Origin: Flavobacteriales bacterium UBA958 | Lineage (GTDB): Bacteria; Bacteroidota; Bacteroidia; Flavobacteriales_D; Crocinitomicaceae | Length of the DNA: 14,148 bases | Direction of reading: 5' to 3' | Assembly: GCA_002293045.1 (NCBI GenBank) | Contig: DBCM01000029.1 | Location: 1-14,148 of the forward strand | Part shown: positions 7,556 through 14,148 of the stretch, piece by piece | Numbering within the stretch: position 1 is the stretch's first letter | How the letters are laid out: each line of letters begins with the position of its first letter | Program-made: the position numbers and the translations under genes | The notes under the pieces: model-generated | Database searches by the model: none | What the model was told of the DNA's origin: nothing | What the model saw: the letters and a program-made list of their open reading frames with translations, nothing else

Positions 7556-8290
7556 ATGGAAAAGCTTACTTCAGCAGATATTAAGTGGATTCGGTCGCTG
7601 CATGATAAATCTGCGCGAAAAACGGAGGGTTGTTTCATCGTCGAAGGCCGGAAATTGGTAACAGAATGCCTGCATCAACAGCGTTTTGAGTTGGTTATGA
7701 TTGTCACCGACTCTAACCTACCCTATGAATTTGAGCAGCTCACATCGTGCCCGATTAAGTCATGTTCGCCTAAAGAACTACAGCGAATCTCGACGCTCAA
7801 GAACGCATCATACGTATTGGCCGTGCTTCGCTTCCCTACAATCACAACACCCGCAAACGCCAAACGGTTGATTTGTGTCGATAACATTCAAGATCCTGGC
7901 AATTTAGGCACAATAATACGGATTGCGGATTGGTTTGGTATTCATGATATTGTTGCCTCAGAACAGACCGTGGATTGTTTTAATTCTAAAACCATACAGG
8001 CCAGCATGGGCAGTATATTTCGAGTATCCGTCACCTACACCAACTTAAGTGAATTCCTAAAATCGACTTCCTTACCAATCTATGGCGCGATGATGGACGG
8101 CACCTCTATTCAAGAGATGACGATGGAAACAGAAAGCATATTAGTTATCGGAAGTGAAGGAAATGGGATTAGTGCTGAGCTTATCCCGTACCTCACCCAT
8201 CAACTTTCAATCCCGCGTTTTGGCGGGGCAGAATCCTTAAATGCGGCAGTTGCATGCGGGATTTTAGTCGCAAAATGGAATAGATTATAA
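7556..8290 (+). CDS. TrmH/SpoU-family RNA 2'-O-ribose methyltransferase
   Basis: SPOUT-class enzymes move a methyl group from S-adenosylmethionine to a ribose 2'-OH in tRNA or rRNA, using a deep trefoil knot. The 244-residue protein has an N-terminal substrate-binding domain (about 1-95, with the common FIVEG at 27-31) and the SpoU catalytic domain. All three motifs are visible: motif 1 DNIQDPGNLGTIIR (109-122, with N116 and R122), motif 2 VIGSEGNGIS (197-206) and motif 3 IPRFGGAESLNAAVA (219-233, with S227-N229). The ATG start at 7556 gives the normal family N-terminus. The gene is divergent from tamL and followed by a 53-base gap. Whether the target is 23S rRNA (RlmB-like) or tRNA cannot be told from sequence alone. 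Confidence 0.92.
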   Translation: MEKLTSADIKWIRSLHDKSARKTEGCFIVEGRKLVTECLHQQRFELVMIVTDSNLPYEFEQLTSCPIKSCSPKELQRISTLKNASYVLAVLRFPTITTPANAKRLICVDNIQDPGNLGTIIRIADWFGIHDIVASEQTVDCFNSKTIQASMGSIFRVSVTYTNLSEFLKSTSLPIYGAMMDGTSIQEMTMETESILVIGSEGNGISAELIPYLTHQLSIPRFGGAESLNAAVACGILVAKWNRL

Positions 8291-8297
8291 AAAGTGA

Positions 8298-8327
8298 TTG
8301 GATTTCCCTAAAAGGAATGTAAATTTG
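8298..8327 (+). promoter_or_regulatory. Bacteroidota-type promoter for the helicase gene
   Basis: TTG at 8298-8300 is followed after exactly 19 bases by TAAATTTG at 8320-8327. This fits the Bacteroidota housekeeping promoter (TTG or TTTG, 19-21 bases, TAnnTTTG). It sits in the 53-base gap between the methyltransferase and helicase genes, 16 bases before the ATG, which predicts a leader of about 8-11 bases. It is the best-formed promoter in the window. Confidence 0.7.
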
Positions 8328-8343
8328 CGCTTTTACGCCCTAC

Positions 8344-9852
8344 ATGATTGATACCGACCTTTACGAGGCCAAAAGACTCTACCCCTTTCAAGAAGAGACA
8401 GTTAAACAAGTACTTGACGAGTTCAGAACGAATGAACATCCGTTCAACTTGTTGTATCAACTGCCTACAGGAGGTGGAAAAACGGTAATTTTTTCAGCGA
8501 TTGCAAAGCAATACCTGCAAGAGTGGGGTAAACGCGTATTAATTCTTACCCACCGAATTGAGCTTTCTGTTCAAACTTCTCATCAATTATTGGCCATTGG
8601 CGTCAAAAACAAGATCATAAATTCTGAAGTCAAAACCATTGAAGATCAATTAGACTGTGATTGCTACATCGCCATGGTGGAGACCCTAAACAATCGCTTA
8701 CAAGACAATCAGGATTTTATTGAAAATGTAGGATTAGTCATTGTCGATGAAGCACATTACAATTCCTTTAGAAAAATCTTTCAATACTATGGGAACAGCA
8801 GCATCCTTGGAGTAACCGCTACACCATTAAGCAGCAACAAAACGCTTCCTTTAAAAGACCATTATCATAAATTAATTACCGGTGAAAGCATTGCTGGATT
8901 GATTAAAATGGGATACCTGGCAGATGCCGAAACCTATAACTACGATGTAAACCTTCACGGGTTAAAAATTGGCAATAACGGCGACTTTACCATTTCCAGT
9001 TCAGATGTAGTTTACAGTAATTTTTTCATGCAAGAAAAGTTACTTTTTGCATACGAAGAGGTTGCACTTGGAACGAAAACCTTAATTTTTAATGCGGGGA
9101 TAGAAACCTCCATTCATGTATTTGAACTCTTCAAAAAACACAAATACAAGGTAAAGCATCTGGATTCTACCTTTAGCGATAAAGACCGTAAAGACACCCT
9201 GAAATGGTTTAAAGAAACACCGGATGCCATTTTAACTTCCGTTGGAATCTTAACCACGGGTTTTGATGAACCATCTGTACAGACTATCATTCTAAATCGT
9301 GCAACACGATCACTTACCCTGTATCATCAAATGATTGGTAGGGGTTCTCGAAGTATTCCAGGAAAAACCAATTTCCAAGTAATCGACTTAGGGAATAATG
9401 TTAGACGCTTTGGATACTGGCAAGATCATATCAACTGGCAAGATGCTTTTCGTTTTCCCGACCGCTTTCTGGAATCTAGAATTTCCGAACTGGAGGATTT
9501 GGAGTTTGAAATTGAATTTGAATTCTCTAAAGGCATGGAGAAGTACTTTGATGTAGATATTCTTACTGCATTCAATATCAAGGAGAATTATTACGAGTGT
9601 CTGGATGCTGGAATTAAGGGAAAACTTGCCATTGAGAATTCTATGAATAATCACTTTGAAGCCATCGTAAAGAAAGCTACCACGCTCACGGAAGGGTTTA
9701 GATGCATGGAATTATTGCAAGAGCACATTGAGCATCGGCTTAAAAATTATACCCGTTGTATTTCAAAGTCCACCGACAATTATTTGAAGTATTTAATGGA
9801 TACATACAATCGGCAATTGAGTCAAAAACTCCGAATGCAACTCGATGATTAA
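8344..9852 (+). CDS. superfamily 2 DEAD/DEAH-type helicase, RadD-like
   Basis: This 502-residue protein is an ATP-driven nucleic-acid translocase with two RecA-like domains. Domain 1 has a Q-motif-like YPFQEETV (13-20), Walker A LPTGGGKT (40-47), DEAH (135-138) and TAT (158-160). Domain 2 has TTGFDEPSVQTIILNRATRS (304-323) and motif VI QMIGRGSR (329-336). The wording of motifs V-VI and the following GKTNFQVIDLGNN resemble E. coli RadD/YejH, a DNA repair helicase, rather than RNA DEAD-box proteins. After about residue 355 comes a region I do not recognise. It includes an acidic stretch (379-393) and scattered Cys that do not form the zinc finger expected in RadD. A restriction-type helicase subunit is less likely, since no nuclease or methylase neighbour is present. 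The gene has its own promoter and probably stands alone or leads the next genes. Confidence 0.85.
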   Translation: MIDTDLYEAKRLYPFQEETVKQVLDEFRTNEHPFNLLYQLPTGGGKTVIFSAIAKQYLQEWGKRVLILTHRIELSVQTSHQLLAIGVKNKIINSEVKTIEDQLDCDCYIAMVETLNNRLQDNQDFIENVGLVIVDEAHYNSFRKIFQYYGNSSILGVTATPLSSNKTLPLKDHYHKLITGESIAGLIKMGYLADAETYNYDVNLHGLKIGNNGDFTISSSDVVYSNFFMQEKLLFAYEEVALGTKTLIFNAGIETSIHVFELFKKHKYKVKHLDSTFSDKDRKDTLKWFKETPDAILTSVGILTTGFDEPSVQTIILNRATRSLTLYHQMIGRGSRSIPGKTNFQVIDLGNNVRRFGYWQDHINWQDAFRFPDRFLESRISELEDLEFEIEFEFSKGMEKYFDVDILTAFNIKENYYECLDAGIKGKLAIENSMNNHFEAIVKKATTLTEGFRCMELLQEHIEHRLKNYTRCISKSTDNYLKYLMDTYNRQLSQKLRMQLDD

Positions 9853-9871
9853 AATTGCTTAAATTTAGAAA

Positions 9872-11320
9872 ATGAAAGCGTTTTATCTCTTGCTGTTTCT
9901 TTTCCTTGTAAATCAGGGTTGGTCTCAACGGTCGAAATTCAAAGTGTATTTCAATACCGTTCAGTTCTATGAGCCCTCTGTAGGCAATTACTTGGAGTTA
10001 CATTTTCAATTCGATGCCAAGCACACCAAGTTTATTGCCACAGAAAAAGGACTACAAGCCACCGCTTATCTAAAAATCGAAATCAAGGACAGTATAAATA
10101 AGGTCTTTTTTGCAGATGAATACTTATTAAACTCACCGGTATTTGACGACAGTACCGTGGAGGATTTTTTTGAGCTGCGACGAATCCCGTTGGCAAAAGG
10201 ATTATATCAAATTAACTTGACCTTATCAGATTGGAATGTAAAAAATTCTGACATCAGAGGGAGTCAATTGCTTGAAGTTACAGACATGGCTCAAACTCCA
10301 ACAATTTCTCAAGTGGAAGCCATAGATTACGCGATAGCCGACACAAGTACAGGTGTGTTTCAAAAAAATGGGTTTCTGATTATCCCAAAGCTCAATGCTT
10401 ATTACGGCACCATGTTAAATACCTTGCCCGTATATTTTGAGCTCTATCAGGCAAACTCTAGTTCATCCCGTTATTTCATTGAAGAGGCGATCATTGACAC
10501 TGAAAATCAACGCGAACTTTTTTCATATCATAAATCTACTGCACTCACGGAACGCGACCAAATTATACCGATGATCAAACGCATCGATATTACTAACCTT
10601 GCCAGTGGAGCCTATGCCTATGCTGTTTCTTTGGTCAATGATCAAGACAGTATCGTTTATTCTTCAGAGTATTTCTTCGAGCGGGGCAACATCATACTTG
10701 ATGACACCATCGATTATGCCAATACCATTTTGGACCCTAATTTTCAGCAATCAATCCCTGATGATAGTTTACAATTTTATCTTGGAAGCCTACTTCCCAT
10801 CGTTAAAGCTTCAGAAAACAAAAACATTCGCACCCTATTGAAAACCAAAGATTATGGAGCGATTCGTAAATATTTTCAAGCATTTTGGAATTCAACCTCT
10901 CCCGGTGATGCTACCTATGCGTGGCTTAAGTACAAACAACAAGTACAATACGTTCAAGGACTGTATAAAACTAATTTTCAAGCCGGTTATGAAACCGACC
11001 GAGGTCGCGTTTACCTGCAATATGGCGCTCCAAGTACGGTAAATAACCGAGAAGGCTCACCGTCCGAATACCCCTACGAAATTTGGTTTTACAATAAAAT
11101 TGGTAAATTCAGTAACCGACGGTTTATTTTTTATAATCCCGACCTCACTAATAATGCTTATCGCTTATTACACAGCGATTTAATTGGAGAAGTAAAGAAT
11201 CCAGGTTGGTCTCAAATCCTCTCAAAACGGAACACGATTAACGGGACGGTAGACGACCCAAATCTTTTCAATGAGCGGCATTGGGGACAAAACAGTAACG
11301 ATCTTTTCCGACAGTACTAG
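9872..11320 (+). CDS. secreted GWxTD-domain protein of unknown function
   Basis: The 482-residue product starts with a signal peptide (hydrophobic core FYLLLFLFLV, likely cleaved after WSQ at 17-19), so it is exported. Residues about 22-290 are beta-rich and unrecognised. About 326-445 match the GWxTD domain, with RKYFQAFW (332-339), the name motif in the form GYETDRGRVYLQYGAP (372-387, Tyr replacing Trp), YEIWFY (402-407) and FIFYNPD (418-424). Such proteins are common in Bacteroidota and related phyla and their function is not established. It starts 19 bases after the helicase stop, with only an imperfect -7-like TAAATTTA at 9860, and ends two bases before the glycosyltransferase ATG. Cotranscription with the genes that follow is likely. 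Confidence 0.85.
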   Translation: MKAFYLLLFLFLVNQGWSQRSKFKVYFNTVQFYEPSVGNYLELHFQFDAKHTKFIATEKGLQATAYLKIEIKDSINKVFFADEYLLNSPVFDDSTVEDFFELRRIPLAKGLYQINLTLSDWNVKNSDIRGSQLLEVTDMAQTPTISQVEAIDYAIADTSTGVFQKNGFLIIPKLNAYYGTMLNTLPVYFELYQANSSSSRYFIEEAIIDTENQRELFSYHKSTALTERDQIIPMIKRIDITNLASGAYAYAVSLVNDQDSIVYSSEYFFERGNIILDDTIDYANTILDPNFQQSIPDDSLQFYLGSLLPIVKASENKNIRTLLKTKDYGAIRKYFQAFWNSTSPGDATYAWLKYKQQVQYVQGLYKTNFQAGYETDRGRVYLQYGAPSTVNNREGSPSEYPYEIWFYNKIGKFSNRRFIFYNPDLTNNAYRLLHSDLIGEVKNPGWSQILSKRNTINGTVDDPNLFNERHWGQNSNDLFRQY

Positions 11321-11322
11321 TC

Positions 11323-12324
11323 ATGAAAACGCTCGCAATTGTAATTCTCAACTATAACGGAAAGAAGCACCTCCAAACGTATTTACCCTCAGTGGTTGAA
11401 TGCAGCGATGACCATGACATCCTTGTGATTGATAACGGATCCTTAGATGATTCCATTCACTTCATTAGCCAGTCATTTCCCTCCGTTCAACTTATCCAAT
11501 TAAAAGAAAATGTAGGATTCGCACAGGGGTATAATGATGGATTAGAAAAAATTAAAGGAAAGTACGAACATTACCTCTTGTTGAATTCGGATGTAGAAGT
11601 TTCTCCGGGATACCTCTCCCCGCTCCTTTTACGCATCGCAGGGCCAAGCATAGCAGCAGTTCAGCCCAAAATACTAAGCCATACAGACAAAACACGATTT
11701 GAACATGCTGGGGCAAGCGGTGGGTTGTTGGACCGAAATGGATTTCCGTTTTGTCGCGGACGGATTTTCGATGCATGTGAAACAGACCACGGCCAATACG
11801 ATGAATCAATTCCGGTATTTTGGGCCAGTGGCGCCTGTTTACTTATTAAGTCGACTATGTTTCATGAAGTAAATGGGTTTGATGGCACTTTTTTCGCCCA
11901 CATGGAAGAAATTGATTTATGTTGGCGCTTACAACATAAAGGCTATCAAATTTGGGTTGAACCCAACAGTACGGTTTATCATTTAGGCGGCGGGACGCTT
12001 TCCTATGAATCGAGCACCAAAGTATTCCTGAATTTTCGGAATAACCTGTACATGTTGGCTAAAAATGAAACAGGCTTTTGGCAAGGCAAGATCTTCATTC
12101 GAATGCTATGGGATGGACTCGCCGCCGTGCAATTTTTACTCAAAGGAAAACCATCGCTGCTTCTTCAAATACTCAAAGCACACCTTGGATTTTATCAAGC
12201 CCTACCGAGATTAATCTCCCAGCGCCCAAGCATAATAAATACGGCATCGGGTCGATATAAAGGCAACATCGTAATCGATTATTACTTAAAGAAAAAAAAT
12301 AAGTATTCAGACCTTACTTTATGA
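11323..12324 (+). CDS. family 2 glycosyltransferase (rhamnosyltransferase-like)
   Basis: GT-A-fold enzymes of this family transfer a sugar from a nucleotide donor to a growing glycan at the cytoplasmic side. The 333-residue protein opens with VILNYNG (7-13). It has the nucleotide-binding Asp in VIDNGS (D37), NVGFAQGYNDG (63-73), the metal-binding acidic motif LLNSDVEV (D90, E92), WASGACLLIK (167-176) and the acceptor-side FAHMEEIDLCWRL (191-203, with probable catalytic acidic residues). This arrangement resembles WbbL-type rhamnosyltransferases, but donor and acceptor cannot be read from sequence. A basic, partly hydrophobic C-terminus (about 255-300) may touch the membrane. It starts two bases after the GWxTD gene, and its stop overlaps the GH92 start as ATGA, so the three genes are probably translated from one message. 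Confidence 0.92.
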   Translation: MKTLAIVILNYNGKKHLQTYLPSVVECSDDHDILVIDNGSLDDSIHFISQSFPSVQLIQLKENVGFAQGYNDGLEKIKGKYEHYLLLNSDVEVSPGYLSPLLLRIAGPSIAAVQPKILSHTDKTRFEHAGASGGLLDRNGFPFCRGRIFDACETDHGQYDESIPVFWASGACLLIKSTMFHEVNGFDGTFFAHMEEIDLCWRLQHKGYQIWVEPNSTVYHLGGGTLSYESSTKVFLNFRNNLYMLAKNETGFWQGKIFIRMLWDGLAAVQFLLKGKPSLLLQILKAHLGFYQALPRLISQRPSIINTASGRYKGNIVIDYYLKKKNKYSDLTL

Positions 12325-14148
12325 AAAACAATATATTAGGTTTAATTATTTCTATTCCAATCCTACTTAGCGCACAAGTCAATGAGTTAAAAAAAGCGAG
12401 CGATCGGGCTCATTCCCTTCTGAATCCGCTTCGAAACGTTGACCCAAACCTTCTGAGTTATGTCAATCCCTTTATTGGAACCGGCGGACACGGACACACC
12501 TTCCCAGGTGCAACAGTTCCGTTCGGGATGGTTCAATTGAGTCCTGACACCCGCATGGAAGGTTGGGATGGTTGCGGCGGATATCACTACTCAGACTCGA
12601 TCATTCATGGATTTAGCCATACACACCTCAGTGGAACGGGTGTTCCTGATTACGCGGACTTATTAATCACACCTGTCTGCGGAAGCTATCCGTCGATTCC
12701 ATCGTATAAAGCCGGTGGCACTTATGGATCTGCCTTCGACCATAAACGTGAAAAGGCCAGTCCTGGAAATTATAGTGTAACCCTTCTCGATGGAAATATC
12801 GATGTTGAGCTAACGGCTACCCAACGCACCGGGATTCATAAATACACCTTCAACGGTAAAGGAAAACGTTACATTGTCTTGGATTTAGATTATCGCGACA
12901 AGGTGCTTGATGCAGGCTTTACAATCACTGGGAACCAGGAAATTTCAGGATATCGAAAGTCAGAGGGTTGGGCCAAGCTTCAATACTTCTATTTCGCGCT
13001 AAAATCTTCTGTCCCTTTTACCAATTCAGAATTGATCACCTCGGAAGGACAACACCGTTTAGTGCTGTATTTTGGAAAAAAAGTAGATGAAATTGAACTC
13101 CGGGTTGGGATTTCTGCGGTAGATGAAGCGGGTGCAAAACAGAATTTAATGCATGAAACCGAGGGACTCCTTTTTGACAAACTCTCCACGAATGCAACGA
13201 ATTCGTGGCAAATTGAATTATCAAAAATTCAAGTGGAATCAAGCAACTTGACAGAAAAAACTATCTTCTATACCGCACTTTACCACACCATGATGGCCCC
13301 GAATATCTTCTCCGACGTGGATGGTCGGTACAGAGGACGTGACTTTCAAATTCATACCATTGATAAAAAAATACCCCAATATACAGTATTCTCTTTGTGG
13401 GACACCTACCGCGCCACACACCCGTTGTTTACCATTATTGACCAGAAACGAACCAATGCGTTTATAAACACGTTTTTGCGACAGTTTAAGGAAGGTAAAG
13501 ACCTGCCGGTTTGGGAGTTAGCGGCGAATGAAACGGAGTGTATGATTGGATTCCACAGTGCATCGGTTATTTCAGATGCCTATGTGAAAGGAATTCGAGA
13601 TTATTCAGCGGAAGATGCGTTAAATGCGATGGTCTACACGTCAAATCTGAACGAATTTGGAAAGACCTTATTTCGGGATTATGGACTTATCTCCTCCGAT
13701 TGGGAATCTGAATCGGTTTCAAAATCACTCGAATATGCATACGACCACTGGTGTATTGCCCAGATGGCACGCGCCATGAACAAGCAGGAACTTGCCGCTA
13801 CGCACGATCAATTTGGGCTGAATTTTATCAATCATTTTGATCCAAAAACGAAGTTTATGCGAGCCAGACGCGGGGCCCAATGGGTTTCGCCTTTTGATCC
13901 CACCGAGGTGAATTTTAATTACACAGAAGCCAACAGTTGGCAATATTCGCTGTATGCGCCACATCAGCCCTACATATTAAGTCACTTGATTGGTGGAAAG
14001 CAGGAATTGTCCGCTTGGATTGATAAACTTTTCACCACTTCCAGTAACCTATCGGGCCGTGAACAAGCCGATATTACCGGCTTAATTGGTCAGTACGCCC
14101 ACGGAAATGAACCTTCCCATCACATGGCCTATTTATACAATTATTCCT
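12321..14148 (+). CDS. glycoside hydrolase family 92 (alpha-mannosidase-like), partial at right edge
   Basis: The frame opens with ATG at 12321 (overlapping the glycosyltransferase stop as ATGA) and stays open for 609 codons to the window edge. Residues 1-18 form a signal peptide (MKNNILGLIISIPILLSA), so the enzyme is exported. GH92 members are calcium-dependent exo-acting alpha-mannosidases of about 750 residues. Family hallmarks appear in order: NPFIGTGGHGHTFPGATVPF near residue 50, GFSHTHLSGTG near 98, VFSLWDTYRATHPLF near 357, TEANSWQYS near 535 and GQYAHGNEPSHHMAYLYNY near 590. The C-terminal part, which should carry the catalytic Asp motif, and any type IX sorting domain lie beyond the window. 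There is no SusC/SusD pair nearby, so this does not look like a standard polysaccharide utilisation locus. Confidence 0.93.
   Translation, partial: MKNNILGLIISIPILLSAQVNELKKASDRAHSLLNPLRNVDPNLLSYVNPFIGTGGHGHTFPGATVPFGMVQLSPDTRMEGWDGCGGYHYSDSIIHGFSHTHLSGTGVPDYADLLITPVCGSYPSIPSYKAGGTYGSAFDHKREKASPGNYSVTLLDGNIDVELTATQRTGIHKYTFNGKGKRYIVLDLDYRDKVLDAGFTITGNQEISGYRKSEGWAKLQYFYFALKSSVPFTNSELITSEGQHRLVLYFGKKVDEIELRVGISAVDEAGAKQNLMHETEGLLFDKLSTNATNSWQIELSKIQVESSNLTEKTIFYTALYHTMMAPNIFSDVDGRYRGRDFQIHTIDKKIPQYTVFSLWDTYRATHPLFTIIDQKRTNAFINTFLRQFKEGKDLPVWELAANETECMIGFHSASVISDAYVKGIRDYSAEDALNAMVYTSNLNEFGKTLFRDYGLISSDWESESVSKSLEYAYDHWCIAQMARAMNKQELAATHDQFGLNFINHFDPKTKFMRARRGAQWVSPFDPTEVNFNYTEANSWQYSLYAPHQPYILSHLIGGKQELSAWIDKLFTTSSNLSGREQADITGLIGQYAHGNEPSHHMAYLYNYS

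Noticed and set aside
7527..7556. N-terminal extension of the TamL-like protein (start at 7556)
   Set aside because: It adds ten residues before a clean lipoprotein signal and meets the divergent methyltransferase start codon.
8303..8317. TTCC/GGAA inverted repeat after the methyltransferase gene as a terminator
   Set aside because: The stem is only four base pairs, has no T-tract, and lies inside the helicase promoter.
8344..9852. The helicase as part of a defence or restriction system
   Set aside because: There is no nuclease, methylase or other defence gene beside it; the neighbours are housekeeping and glycan genes.
9860..9867. TAAATTTA before the GWxTD gene as a promoter
   Set aside because: The last consensus base is missing and no -33 TTG is at the required distance.

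Overview
The window looks like chromosomal DNA of a Bacteroidota bacterium, most likely Flavobacteriales (a Crocinitomicaceae/Cryomorphaceae-like relative; this rank is inference). The reasons are a PorP/SprF-family type IX secretion protein, a lipoprotein Omp85 (TamL-like) protein, a GWxTD-domain protein, a GH92 glycosidase, AT-leaning base use, scarce Shine-Dalgarno sequences, and a well-spaced Bacteroidota-type promoter (TTG-N19-TAnnTTTG).

Left block (+ strand, about 50-3164): a tight three-gene unit. It encodes an ECF sigma factor, a 553-residue protein with an anti-sigma-like cytoplasmic head, one transmembrane segment, a long periplasmic linker and a PorP/SprF-like outer-membrane barrel, and then a free-standing PorP/SprF protein. 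The fused barrel and the free PorP align over about 265 residues with almost no length difference. I read the unit as a sigma/anti-sigma switch whose sensor reaches the outer membrane in one polypeptide and mimics a type IX secretion component encoded next door. This is the most interesting feature of the window.

Middle block (- strand, 3161-7526): a TamL-like Omp85 outer-membrane assembly lipoprotein, followed 10 bases later by a lipoprotein amidohydrolase of the YtcJ/Amidohydro_3 type. The amidohydrolase converges on porP with a 4-base tail-to-tail overlap. For both genes I place the start downstream of the longest possible reading frame, because that puts a lipoprotein signal peptide at the N-terminus.

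Right block (+ strand, 7556-14148): a TrmH/SpoU RNA 2'-O-methyltransferase divergent from tamL (29 bases between starts), a RadD-like superfamily 2 helicase behind its own consensus promoter, and then a close-packed series: a secreted GWxTD-domain protein, a family 2 glycosyltransferase and a GH92 alpha-mannosidase-like enzyme that runs off the right edge. The last two overlap by ATGA.

The window is almost wholly coding. No gap between genes exceeds about 55 bases, and I see no RNA gene, CRISPR array, insertion sequence or integration site.
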